21,418 bases of DNA from a virus. The stretch spans positions 1 to 21,418 of IMG/VR virus record IMGVR_UViG_3300023176_003100; one strand, written 5' to 3'. Position numbers and translations under genes: made by a program. The notes beneath the pieces are model-generated. The model did not search any database. It saw nothing but the letters and a program-made list of their open reading frames with translations, and was not told the origin of the DNA. Within the stretch, counting starts at the first letter, position 1. Each line of letters opens with the position of its first letter. Positions 6,388-12,554 of the stretch are shown here, in pieces.

Positions 6388-6944
6388 TTGTAAAATATAT
6401 GATTGTCAATTGTTGTTGTTCGATTCAGACTAGATGCCCAATATGGTACTGTATAGTCTGCATGATAGTGTGTTGCACCCTCTGTAATATCAGACCATTC
6501 ACCTTGTATTATTCTTCGTGCAAGTTGCATAGATGCAATCCATGTTTTACTGTCTACAGGATCATCCGATTTGCCATCACAATACCAACTAAACTGACAT
6601 TGGTTTCTGATTGGTACCATATTACCAAGCCAGTTCTCTCGGTATTTTGCCTGATAGATAACATCACAAATGGTATCTGGATAGAGATCACTCTCTACAC
6701 GATTGAGAACTACATGTGATACTGCAATCTTACCGACCATAGGTTGATTACCACTCTCAAAGTAAATGTTCTGAGCAAGACAAAATGCTTCGCCGTTTTC
6801 ATCTGAAGCCTTTAGTGAAAAGGATACAAATAACAAGAAGGCAGCAAAACTAGCCCCAAAAAGGGTACCTGCAATTCCTATGAATAAACGAATTTTAGCT
6901 TCTCGTGCTGCCATTTCTCCCATTATACCAAATTTATTCTTCAT
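6384..6944 (-). CDS. Membrane-anchored SleB-like cell-wall hydrolase
   Basis: The 186-residue protein has a single hydrophobic segment near the N-terminus (about residues 19-46), followed by a SleB/Hydrolase_2 (PF07486) domain: FCLAQNIYFESGNQ (54-67) with the likely catalytic Glu63, KIAVSHVVLNRVESDLYP, TICDVIYQ, NQCQFSWYCDG, and GATHYHADYTVPYWASSL near the end. The family hydrolyses peptidoglycan. The N-terminal anchor would place the domain in the periplasm, as in signal-anchor (SAR) endolysins, or keep it as a membrane-bound murein enzyme. A GGAG 7 bases before the ATG supports the start. It could be the phage endolysin or an entry-related muramidase; no holin is recognised beside it, apart from a 25-residue membrane peptide immediately upstream. 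Confidence 0.88.
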   Translation of the reverse strand: MKNKFGIMGEMAAREAKIRLFIGIAGTLFGASFAAFLLFVSFSLKASDENGEAFCLAQNIYFESGNQPMVGKIAVSHVVLNRVESDLYPDTICDVIYQAKYRENWLGNMVPIRNQCQFSWYCDGKSDDPVDSKTWIASMQLARRIIQGEWSDITEGATHYHADYTVPYWASSLNRTTTIDNHIFYK

Positions 6945-7011
6945 CGTCTTTCTCCAAAAACATGTAATAACCTGCTAATGCTCCTAAAACTCCAATTATT
7001 AGAATTTCCAT
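6934..7011 (-). CDS. 25-residue single-pass membrane micropeptide
   Basis: This short frame encodes one hydrophobic helix (MEILIIGVLGALAGYYMFL) and a charged tail EKDDEE. The ATG overlaps the stop of the upstream gene (TAATG) and the end runs 11 bases into the hydrolase gene, so it fills exactly what would otherwise be a gap between two genes in a region with almost no gaps. That placement supports it as a real gene. A single TM helix with an acidic cytoplasmic tail directly before a membrane-anchored hydrolase would suit a holin- or antiholin-like partner or a small regulator; this is inference. Translation probably depends on coupling, as no strong Shine-Dalgarno is present. Confidence 0.5.
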   Translation of the reverse strand: MEILIIGVLGALAGYYMFLEKDDEE

Positions 7012-7172
7012 TAGAAACCACTCGTTGTATGTGCATAGGCATCAGCACAGTTCTTTTCACCACAAACACAAACATTTGTTTCTGGTGTTTGATCAAGAGC
7101 AGCATCAACATGAACTTGCTCTGCTTCAGATAGATTGTTATAATTTTTTATAGCGTCTTCTAACCATTTCAT
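7011..7172 (-). CDS. Small protein with Cys-rich C-terminus (53 aa)
   Basis: The frame extends to 7196, but the ATG at 7172 is preferred: AGGAG lies 7 bases upstream and the ATG overlaps the previous stop (ATGA). The 53-residue product starts MKWLEDAIKNYNNLSEAEQVHVDAALD, an amphipathic helical region, and ends in VCVCGEKNCADAYAH. Three cysteines and one His in a C-x-C-x4-C-x5-H array could bind one metal ion, but this is short for a stable zinc domain. I do not recognise the family. A membrane micropeptide follows, coupled by TAATG. Confidence 0.75.
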   Translation of the reverse strand: MKWLEDAIKNYNNLSEAEQVHVDAALDQTPETNVCVCGEKNCADAYAHTTSGF

Positions 7173-7459
7173 AGATTTTCTCCTAGTTTTTTCCAAAACT
7201 CGTCTGTCTCTTTCTCTTTGAGTTCACAAGACTTTCGAACTTGTTTTGGTGTTATTAGTAATGCTTCAGCGAAGTCTAGTAAGAGATCACCAAAGGGTAT
7301 TTGATTGTTTGAATGCCAACGAACTATGTCGCCTGGTGCCACATAGAACTTGTCTTTGTATTTCTCTACTGCATTTTCTGTAGTAGAGAAAGTGTCTGTC
7401 ACTGACCATCTTTTGTAGTCTCGACCTGCAATGTTTACTGTATTGTGAAATCTAGCCAT
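7169..7459 (-). CDS. Conserved hypothetical phage protein (about 96 aa)
   Basis: Three consecutive ATG codons (7465, 7462, 7459) follow AGGAG at spacings of 2, 5 and 8 bases; the second or third is most likely used, and the third is given here. The protein begins ARFHNTVNIAGRDYKRWSVTDTF and has a PGDIVRWHSNNQIPFGDLLLDFAEALL segment (from about residue 42), a motif I have seen in small phage proteins without known function. The C-terminus is charged and helical. No membrane segment or catalytic triad is visible. The stop overlaps the next start as ATGA. Confidence 0.75.
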   Translation of the reverse strand: MARFHNTVNIAGRDYKRWSVTDTFSTTENAVEKYKDKFYVAPGDIVRWHSNNQIPFGDLLLDFAEALLITPKQVRKSCELKEKETDEFWKKLGENL

Positions 7460-7471
7460 CATCATTTCTCC

Positions 7472-7840
7472 TTATATCAAGTAATCTGGACCGTATTTTC
7501 TATTACCAAAAACGGTATAACCATCAAAGAGGTTACCTCGTGGTGCATTTAGAGTTGGTGTTGCCCAACCTGCAGCCTTTAGAACATCGCCAGCACGAAA
7601 CTTCACGCCTTTTTTATTGACGAACTCTGCAAGATTGATAAAACCCCAAACACTTCTTTGATATTTGTTGTTTTGAATAACTTTGATATACTTACGACCA
7701 ACTTCGTAGTTCCAGTTGTAATCGTTTAGAGTAGGGAATTGCTTGATGTGTTCATCAGTAAGGTCTTTACATAGTTTGTCAACCAACTGATACAACTCTT
7801 GTTCTTGGTTTACTTCGTTTACTAATTGGGATAATTTCAT
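7472..7840 (-). CDS. Conserved phage protein (GRKYIKV...FRAGDVLKAAGWA type)
   Basis: The frame is open to 7867, but the ATG at 7840 has GGAG 6 bases upstream, and the nine extra residues would be encoded by the ribosome binding site and promoter spacer. The 122-residue product has an acidic N-terminal helix, then YEVGRKYIKVIQNNKYQRSVWGFIN (about 45-69) and FRAGDVLKAAGWATPTLNAPRGN (about 83-105), ending FGNRKYGPDYLI. This is a widespread conserved phage protein of unknown role, possibly a small beta-sheet nucleic-acid binder. It is the first gene after the sigma70-like promoter at 7874-7902, which suggests early expression. Confidence 0.82.
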   Translation of the reverse strand: MKLSQLVNEVNQEQELYQLVDKLCKDLTDEHIKQFPTLNDYNWNYEVGRKYIKVIQNNKYQRSVWGFINLAEFVNKKGVKFRAGDVLKAAGWATPTLNAPRGNLFDGYTVFGNRKYGPDYLI

Positions 7841-7844
7841 AGTG

Positions 7845-7910
7845 TCTCCTTTTTTATTTCTCATCATATGGATAAGGTATCAAAAACGGACAGCAATGTC
7901 AAGCTTTTAT
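7845..7910 (-). repeat. Promoter repeat, copy A
   Basis: This 66-base segment matches the 67-base segment at 8447-8513 apart from one extra T in a T-run and one substitution (c to a just before 'gg'). It contains a full -35/-10 promoter, a conserved spacer and the Shine-Dalgarno of the following gene. The two copies are direct repeats about 600 bases apart and bound a two-gene cassette (7936-8441). Near identity in otherwise unrelated surroundings points to recent duplication or to conservation by recombination. Confidence 0.92.
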
Positions 7911-7926
7911 AGTATCTTTTTTTCAT
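7864..7926 (-). CDS. Possible 20-codon leader ORF over promoter A
   Basis: An ATG at 7926 follows AAGGAG at good spacing and opens a 20-residue frame ending at 7864. The frame crosses the -35 and -10 of promoter A. The start context, bases 7921-7937, matches 16 of 17 bases of the start context of the next real gene (7835-7851). It may be the surviving start of a lost gene, or a leader peptide of the upstream transcript that terminates before the next start. Low confidence. Confidence 0.25.
   Translation of the reverse strand: MKKRYYKSLTLLSVFDTLSI
7874..7902 (-). promoter_or_regulatory. sigma70-like early promoter A
   Basis: Reading on the minus strand, TTGACA (7902-7897) is followed after 17 bases by TACCTT (7879-7874). 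The -35 box is a perfect consensus, and the -10 has the three most important positions (T1, A2, T6). The ATG of the 122-residue gene lies 34 bases further on, behind GGAG. It would be read by unmodified host RNA polymerase, as expected for early phage genes. Confidence 0.75.
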
Positions 7927-7935
7927 ACTGTCTCC

Positions 7936-8220
7936 TTATGCTACTAGTGATTCCCAACAACCACTCACACCGATTGCAGAGTTGTCACAACCTTGTCCGT
8001 AGAACCAAAATTCCATATCTAAACCTTTGAATGATTCAGCATAGATGATACCTGTAAAAGGTTTTGTATCCAGTCTTTTACTATAACTGGTTGTTTCATA
8101 AACCTTAGCTTCGATAAATGGAAAGTCATTGTTGACAACTTTGGTAATTGTACCTTCGTAAAACTTACCACTTTGTTTGTATCTGATTGAATCGTATTCT
8201 TTTAGATAACCTATATCCAT
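7936..8220 (-). CDS. Hypothetical protein of repeat-bounded cassette (94 aa)
   Basis: I do not recognise this 94-residue protein. It starts MDIGYLKEYDSIRYKQSGKFYEGTITKVV and has strand-turn-strand patterning (KFYEGTITKVVNNDFPFIEAKVYE) that suggests a small beta-barrel, such as an SH3- or KOW-like fold, then FWFYGQGCDNSAIGVSGCWESLVA with two cysteines. No membrane segment is present. It follows the 72-residue gene by two bases, and both are driven by promoter B. Its stop is followed by an AAGGAG and a possible leader ORF. With its partner it forms the cassette between the two promoter repeats. Confidence 0.7.
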   Translation of the reverse strand: MDIGYLKEYDSIRYKQSGKFYEGTITKVVNNDFPFIEAKVYETTSYSKRLDTKPFTGIIYAESFKGLDMEFWFYGQGCDNSAIGVSGCWESLVA

Positions 8221-8222
8221 AA

Positions 8223-8441
8223 TTAGATTCCCATTTCCATTTTTTCTTCAAACAACTGTTCAGAGATTTTGCTGATTAGAAAATCTCTTGCTTCATCAAG
8301 ATTCAGTTTCCACATTGGTATATTGATACCGAAGTTTAGATGAAGAACTTGTTTTACTTTTATGTCTGACATTTCATTTACAATGTCAATTGCATCACTG
8401 ATTGCATTGTCGGCAATCATATCGTTTATTGGGTGACTCAT
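8223..8441 (-). CDS. Hypothetical protein of repeat-bounded cassette (72 aa)
   Basis: This is a 72-residue, mostly helical protein beginning MSHPINDMIADNAISDAIDIVNEMSDIKVKQVL. The central FGINIPMWKLNLDEARDFLISKISEQLFEEK region is amphipathic. I do not recognise the family and see no catalytic or metal motif. A strong AGGAG 7 bases before the ATG and the sigma70-like promoter B just upstream make it a first-in-operon early gene. The two-base gap to the 94-residue gene implies coexpression. Confidence 0.75.
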   Translation of the reverse strand: MSHPINDMIADNAISDAIDIVNEMSDIKVKQVLHLNFGINIPMWKLNLDEARDFLISKISEQLFEEKMEMGI

Positions 8442-8446
8442 AATTT

Positions 8447-8513
8447 TCTCCTTTTTTTATTTCTCATCATATGGATAAGGTATCAAAAAAGGACAGCAAT
8501 GTCAAGCTTTTAT
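8447..8513 (-). repeat. Promoter repeat, copy B
   Basis: This is the second copy of the promoter repeat described at 7845-7910; they differ by one substitution and one T-run indel. The repeat begins in the last codons of the 59-residue gene upstream (its TAA lies at 8512-8510) and ends in the Shine-Dalgarno of the 72-residue gene. The match stops abruptly on both sides, so the promoter and leader are the duplicated unit, not the coding sequence. Confidence 0.92.
8477..8505 (-). promoter_or_regulatory. sigma70-like early promoter B
   Basis: TTGACA (8505-8500), a 17-base spacer and TACCTT (8482-8477) on the minus strand, identical in boxes and spacing to promoter A. It directs transcription into the 72- and 94-residue genes. 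The -35 lies just beyond the stop codon of the upstream gene. Confidence 0.75.
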
Positions 8514-8689
8514 TCGCCTTTTGCGAAATGCAATCTTCGTTCTACATGTTCAATAACATCTTTTTCTTTATACCAAAGGCCAGAAAAAATTTCAGTTTTG
8601 AACCCCCAATCAACGATATATCGTTTATACCCAAATGGTCGTTCACTAAAGATACGAACATCACCGTAATGTTCTACTAATACTCTCAT
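8510..8689 (-). CDS. Small hypothetical protein (59 aa)
   Basis: This gene fills what would otherwise be a 170-base gap. The ATG at 8689 overlaps the stop of the upstream gene (ATGA), and the TAA at 8512-8510 lies at the edge of promoter repeat B. The product starts MRVLVEHYGDVRIFSERPFG, has VDWGFKTEIFSGLWYKEKDVIEHVERR, and ends in AKGE; it is rich in aromatic and charged residues and looks like a compact alpha/beta protein. I do not recognise the family. Coupling to the upstream gene and the exact fit between it and the promoter support it as real. Confidence 0.7.
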   Translation of the reverse strand: MRVLVEHYGDVRIFSERPFGYKRYIVDWGFKTEIFSGLWYKEKDVIEHVERRLHFAKGE

Positions 8690-8955
8690 CTTGTGAATGC
8701 ACCTGTTAGATCAGTCTCTTCTAAAAACTTCTTTCCTAGTTTAGACTGAATGAATCCAAGAACTGCTGACTTCTCATCATTAGATAAATCTCGTAATGAT
8801 TTAAATTGAGTCCATGTTGTACCTACTGTGGTCATTTTGTTTCCTGCTGTCACAGCACAATTCCACATGTGGTCGTCTTTTGGATAAATTTGATTTTCTT
8901 CTGCTAGATCAATAAGTTTTCGACCTAACTTTATGTAGCCATCTTCTGATAACAT
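8686..8955 (-). CDS. Hypothetical early protein (89 aa)
   Basis: I do not recognise the family of this 89-residue soluble protein. It begins MLSEDGYIKLGRKLIDLAEENQIYP, has MWNCAVTAGNKMTTVGTTWTQF in the middle (about 30-51), and a helical C-terminus DLSNDEKSAVLGFIQSKLGKKFLE. AAGGAG sits 7 bases before the ATG at 8955, and a sigma70-like promoter lies immediately upstream. It is the first gene of a short early unit with the 59-residue gene. Confidence 0.75.
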   Translation of the reverse strand: MLSEDGYIKLGRKLIDLAEENQIYPKDDHMWNCAVTAGNKMTTVGTTWTQFKSLRDLSNDEKSAVLGFIQSKLGKKFLEETDLTGAFTR

Positions 8956-8977
8956 ATTATACTCCTTGGTTATTCAA

Positions 8978-9012
8978 GTAATATATTACAAAAAAAGTGG
9001 ACCCAAAGTCAA
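8978..9012 (-). promoter_or_regulatory. sigma70-like early promoter C with a palindrome at the -10
   Basis: TTGACT (9012-9007), an 18-base spacer and TAATAT (8988-8983) on the minus strand, about 30 bases before the 89-residue gene. A perfect 12-base palindrome, GTAATATATTAC (8978-8989), covers the -10 and could be an operator for a dimeric repressor, or may reflect the AT-rich -10 by chance. The spacer also carries a T-run, as in promoters A and B, so all three share one design. Confidence 0.65.
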
Positions 9013-9018
9013 GTACTT

Positions 9019-9267
9019 TTACAGATTATTTTGGATATCGTTTAGTTCTTGTATTTTCTTATTGATGATTTCTACTCTATTGGGCCAATAGATGTAGTCC
9101 TTGTCTGAATCTTTAGCAAGATTTTCAAGGAGAGGTCTGATAAAGTTATCTAGTTTGTTGATAACTTCTGTTGCACTGGCGGTCTTTTCTACAATCTTAG
9201 TATCTACAGATGCTAATTCATCTGCATCCATAGCAGTAAAACCGAAGTCGTTATATTCTATACTCAT
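9019..9267 (-). CDS. Conserved T4-like phage protein (82 aa)
   Basis: The 82-residue protein has FGFTAMDADEL near the N-terminus, a helical middle and IRPLLENLAKDSDKDYIYWPNRVEIINKKI near the C-terminus (about 43-72). The 'PLLxNLAKDxxKDYIxWPNRV' run is one I recognise from marine T4-like phages, where the protein is conserved but unnamed. No Shine-Dalgarno is evident; it follows the SDR gene by eight bases. It is the last gene before promoter C. Confidence 0.78.
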   Translation of the reverse strand: MSIEYNDFGFTAMDADELASVDTKIVEKTASATEVINKLDNFIRPLLENLAKDSDKDYIYWPNRVEIINKKIQELNDIQNNL

Positions 9268-9275
9268 ACTGGTAT

Positions 9276-9908
9276 TTAGTCAATGTTACCTGTGTTAGGG
9301 TAGAGTTCCCATTGCATTTTTTCTGTGTCTTTTATAGATTCTTTTAGGGTTTGGACATCTCTATAATTAGCACGATCACACATTGTGACTTCTGTAAATT
9401 CTATATCAGGATATGATGTAATAAGTTGATAGATATATCCTGCAACAAATGTGTAGTTCATACTAGGTAAATCACTGTTCATCAATCCTAGATTTAGTGT
9501 AGTCATCTTGTATTGTCTGTCTGAGTTGTAAGTTAGATTGTTTGCAAAATGGTTTAGTGCAGCTTTTTGAGAAGCATACAAATGTCCTTTAGAGATATTT
9601 GGTTGTGCAGCTCTAGATGATATATTGATAATCATCTTATCAGGATTGTTTCGCCATACCCTATCTGCAATATCTAATATCTTTACTTGATCAAAGTCTT
9701 TGTGTGCATGGTTGATAAGAATATCACAACATGATTTCTTATTGTTCTCATCAAATATCCAACAATTAGTTCCATTGACTAAGATGTCTTCTATACGAAG
9801 TTGTTTGATCTCAAAAGTTCCACCCATCCAAGGTGATGCCTCAAATGTTCTTTTGATAAAGTCTGCGAGTTTAGTTGTTCCTGTTATTGCTATTCTTTTG
9901 TTCGGCAT
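9276..9908 (-). CDS. Short-chain dehydrogenase/reductase-like protein
   Basis: The 210-residue protein opens with a beta strand and glycine turn (KRIAITGTTKLADFI, residues 4-18) typical of NAD(P)-binding Rossmann folds, has a CDILINHAHKDF segment where classical SDRs have NNAG, and INISSRAA (94-101) plus YASQKAAL (111-118), giving the SDR active-site Ser97/98, Tyr111 and Lys115. It is short for the family (about 250) and the first glycine motif is degenerate (TGTTKLA, not TGxxxGxG), so cofactor use is uncertain. The gene starts inside the radical SAM gene (38-base overlap) and probably works in one pathway with it, acting on a sugar or a peptide-like substrate; that link is inference. Confidence 0.78.
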   Translation of the reverse strand: MPNKRIAITGTTKLADFIKRTFEASPWMGGTFEIKQLRIEDILVNGTNCWIFDENNKKSCCDILINHAHKDFDQVKILDIADRVWRNNPDKMIINISSRAAQPNISKGHLYASQKAALNHFANNLTYNSDRQYKMTTLNLGLMNSDLPSMNYTFVAGYIYQLITSYPDIEFTEVTMCDRANYRDVQTLKESIKDTEKMQWELYPNTGNID

Positions 9909-10815
9909 AATATTTCTCTATTAGTTCAAATGATGGTTTACCAAATAGTGAACCATCTACACTGCATTTATTACAAGGTGACATACTTCTATCACCTTTC
10001 ATCAATCTCTTTCTAATCTTGTTCATAGGTTTTGAGAACCAAACATCATGTAGACTCTGTTGTAATAGATTGCCTACAACATGTTCTCTACCCCAATCGT
10101 TAGAACAAAATAATACATCTCCGTTCCAATCAACAAACATTTTATAGAATGGATAATGACATGGTTTACCTTGAAGAGACTTGATATCAGCTTCTTCAAT
10201 ACCAACCCAATCAATAGTGCCACTTCTATTGTTGAGTATTAGTCCGTGTTTCTCAAAGTCACCCCAATGCATACGGAACTTATATTGATCTTGTCTAATC
10301 TCTGCCCATAGAATCATTTCATCAAACTTCTCTATCTGTTCAGGTCCATCATACAGATTGATGTAGATCAAATCTAATCCTGCATAGTGAATCAAGTCTC
10401 TGAGATATTTGTCTGTAAGTTTGTCACCGTTAGTATTACACTCAAGTGTTGCATAAGGCAATGCTGTTTTGAATGTCTTTACGATTTCTACAAAATCTGG
10501 ATTGAGTAGATTCTCACCGAATCCACTAAACGAAATCTTGCCGTTATAACCCTCTTCTGCTAATTCTTCTGCAATGGTTTCAGCACCTTTAATCGTAAGA
10601 TGGAGATTCCTGTTGGGAAAAACTGATGGGTCATGTCTTGGGCAAAAGACACAGGTGCGATTGCACAACTCAGTAGTATTAATTTCAACTGTAAGAATCG
10701 AGTCAAGAGGTTTACCACTGAGGCTGTTTTTGTTCCAGTGTTTTCTTTCCTGTTCTCTTCTATGCTCAAGAAACTCATATTGATCTACCTTAGTCGTTGT
10801 TATAATTTCTGACAT
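9871..10815 (-). CDS. Radical SAM/SPASM-domain enzyme
   Basis: This 314-residue protein has the radical SAM Cx3Cx2C motif (Cys51, Cys55, Cys58 in LCNRTCVFCP), a following GFGENLLNPDF (98-108) and NTNGD strand, and a C-terminal SPASM-like region with Cys219, Cys237, Cys281 and Cys284 (CHYPFYKMFVDWNGDVLFC, then SPCNKC) that should hold an auxiliary Fe-S cluster. Such enzymes make radical modifications of peptides, sugars or small molecules. 'W-x-G-D-V-L-F-C' followed by 'GN...DVWFS' is typical of SPASM proteins outside RiPP clusters. No precursor peptide is visible nearby. It overlaps both neighbours (16 and 38 bases). Confidence 0.9.
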   Translation of the reverse strand: MSEIITTTKVDQYEFLEHRREQERKHWNKNSLSGKPLDSILTVEINTTELCNRTCVFCPRHDPSVFPNRNLHLTIKGAETIAEELAEEGYNGKISFSGFGENLLNPDFVEIVKTFKTALPYATLECNTNGDKLTDKYLRDLIHYAGLDLIYINLYDGPEQIEKFDEMILWAEIRQDQYKFRMHWGDFEKHGLILNNRSGTIDWVGIEEADIKSLQGKPCHYPFYKMFVDWNGDVLFCSNDWGREHVVGNLLQQSLHDVWFSKPMNKIRKRLMKGDRSMSPCNKCSVDGSLFGKPSFELIEKYYAEQKNSNNRNN

Positions 10816-11240
10816 ATAACTCTTCTTTCTCTATCTAAACCACCTTCGTCAAATTCCATAATGATCTCGTCTCCTATTTCAAAAGTAGACAAATGTTTTG
10901 GCACTAAAAAAAAGATAGCATCATCGTCTGGATCTAGTTGAGTAGTCTTTGGATATCCAGATTCTTTGTATAAGAACCCCCTTACACTGGTACCATTTAT
11001 TAGATCAGTTAGTCGTGTCATAGAGAAGACTAATGCTTTTTCGTCTTTATGACAAAAAAGAAACCTTCTGAAATTGCAACCTAATCTTATGCCGTAGTCT
11101 GCAGGAAAGTTTATCCTCTGAAAGGAATGATCATCAAAATCTATTTGATTATAATATAAGGGGCTTATGTTTTCTGCGTCTACTGCTAAAACTTTTGTCT
11201 TAGAAGTAACCGCCGTCTCTGATATCGTCTTTGCCATCAT
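10800..11240 (-). CDS. Hypothetical protein before the radical SAM enzyme (146 aa)
   Basis: The frame starts with GTG at 11261, but ATG codons at 11240 and 11237 look more likely; either way the start lies inside the end of the 412-residue gene. No strong Shine-Dalgarno is present, so translation is probably coupled. The product is alpha/beta: ISPLYYNQIDFDDHSFQRINFPADYGIRLG, then CNFRRFLFCHKDEKALVFSMTRL, and an IGDEIIMEFDEGGLDRERRVICQ end that resembles a small beta-barrel. I do not recognise it. The stop lies 16 bases inside the radical SAM gene. Confidence 0.65.
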   Translation of the reverse strand: MMAKTISETAVTSKTKVLAVDAENISPLYYNQIDFDDHSFQRINFPADYGIRLGCNFRRFLFCHKDEKALVFSMTRLTDLINGTSVRGFLYKESGYPKTTQLDPDDDAIFFLVPKHLSTFEIGDEIIMEFDEGGLDRERRVICQKL

Positions 11241-12438
11241 CTTCACTTGTTTCACTTGCACTTACGAATTCACCACTCTCTTGTAGATTGGTAATAAATG
11301 ATTCTGTCTCTTTTATGAAGTTCTCTATCATTACATCTTTGGTTGTATTAGTATTTACACTTTCGAAACCTAACACTTTAGCTGTATCTGATATTTCAGA
11401 CTTGGTCATAGCACGAAGTTCACTTTCAGATGGTATAGTCACCTCTTCAAACTCTTCTTCACTTTCTTTAGATGCATCAATTCTAGCTTGAGCATCAGCA
11501 AGTAATTCTTCTTCTGAATCAAATGATTTTATAGATTTTTTTTCTGTATCAACTTTAGCTTGAATTGATGGTGCTAACTCAACAGCTGCTTTTAGGTTTG
11601 GTGCATTACCACCTGTGATTTTAGGACCAGAAAAAGAAGGTTTTGTTTCTTCATCTTCTTCGACAAATTTAAATTCAGATTCTTCCTTTTCCTCAATTGC
11701 AGCTGCAAGGTCTGAAAGAACTTCCTCTCTGCGAGATTGTACCTCTTCGTCTACCAGTTGATCTGCGGAATCAACAAGTTCTTGTACAGACTCAACTTCT
11801 TCGAAGAAGTCTTTTACAGTCTTTGCATCTTCTGGTATTTCTTCTGGTATTTTGAATTGATCTAAAGTTGGTAAGTCTTCACCAAGGTCTTGTACAGGTT
11901 CTTCAACCTGAGGTCTACCTGCACGAACCATTTCCCATGCTTTTGATTTGGGTTTACTTACTTTAGGTGCATGTGGTTGTTCGACTGGTATAGGTGATTG
12001 TGTCACATTACCTGCAACACCTGAAAGTGCTTCGAGTTGTGCTTTGAGAATTCGCACTTCGTCTTCTGCTTTCTTTCTTCGTTGCCTTTCGTCTGTGATT
12101 TCTTGTGTTCTTTCAGCTTCTCGTTTTGCAAGTTCTTCTTGTTTTGCAACAAGTTGTTCTTCTTGCAATTCTTTCATTCTGTTTTGTGCAACTTGAATTT
12201 GGGTATTATATTCAATAACACCTTTGTTTACTTCTTCTCTGATTGCTACTAAAGCATCTACTTCATTTAGTTTGAAAATGCCATTTGATAAACCCTTTTC
12301 TAAGATAGTGTTGACTGTTTGAGCATTTGATGGTGTAAGACCAACTTTGAAATTGTTGATGCGTTCAGTTATTCTATCGAACTCGGATGGTTCGGGCTTT
12401 TCAGTTGAAAATGTTGGTTGATTCAATTCATTTGTCAT
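11200..12438 (-). CDS. Long acidic coiled-coil protein, likely late-expressed
   Basis: The 412-residue protein has a globular N-terminus, a long coiled coil (about residues 75-138: repeated Glu/Lys/Arg/Gln/Leu with RMKELQEEQLVAKQEELAKR), a Pro-rich linker (SPIPVEQPHAPKVSKPKSK), and long acidic, low-complexity stretches (about 170-330). Near the C-terminus (339-379) a SELRAMTKSEISDTAKVLGF segment followed by TTKDVMIENFI resembles the HeH/LEM or Rho-N type of small helical DNA- or protein-binding motif. AAGGA sits before the ATG, and a T4-type late promoter and hairpin-rich leader lie upstream. It may be a scaffold or virion-associated protein; this is not established. Confidence 0.75.
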   Translation of the reverse strand: MTNELNQPTFSTEKPEPSEFDRITERINNFKVGLTPSNAQTVNTILEKGLSNGIFKLNEVDALVAIREEVNKGVIEYNTQIQVAQNRMKELQEEQLVAKQEELAKREAERTQEITDERQRRKKAEDEVRILKAQLEALSGVAGNVTQSPIPVEQPHAPKVSKPKSKAWEMVRAGRPQVEEPVQDLGEDLPTLDQFKIPEEIPEDAKTVKDFFEEVESVQELVDSADQLVDEEVQSRREEVLSDLAAAIEEKEESEFKFVEEDEETKPSFSGPKITGGNAPNLKAAVELAPSIQAKVDTEKKSIKSFDSEEELLADAQARIDASKESEEEFEEVTIPSESELRAMTKSEISDTAKVLGFESVNTNTTKDVMIENFIKETESFITNLQESGEFVSASETSEDDGKDDIRDGGYF

Positions 12439-12472
12439 AATATATCCTTTATAAAATCCATGGAGTCCTGCT

Positions 12473-12514
12473 CGACTATAGAAGCTACATTAGTCGAAGT
12501 TATCTAATAACTTC
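12473..12514 (-). promoter_or_regulatory. Hairpins in the leader of the coiled-coil gene
   Basis: A perfect 8 bp stem with a 3-base loop lies at 12496-12503 / 12507-12514 (GAAGTTAT and ATAACTTC). A second 6 bp repeat (12473-12478 / 12491-12496) shares its last base with the first. Both are downstream of the late promoter and 35-76 bases before the ATG. There is no T-run on the minus strand, so this is not a typical terminator; a transcript-stability or translation-control role is possible. Confidence 0.45.
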
Positions 12515-12554
12515 CTATTTCTATATATAGTCTCTGAGGACTAGTACTAATATT

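Noticed and set aside
7841-7867. Start at 7867 for the 122-residue gene
   Set aside because: It would encode the promoter spacer and the AAGGAG of the better start at 7840.
10560-10778. Second minus-strand frame within the radical SAM gene
   Set aside because: It is an out-of-frame shadow of the radical SAM enzyme.
9876-12438. RiPP cluster around the radical SAM/SPASM enzyme
   Set aside because: No short precursor gene with a leader/core pattern, no transporter and no maturation peptidase is visible beside it.
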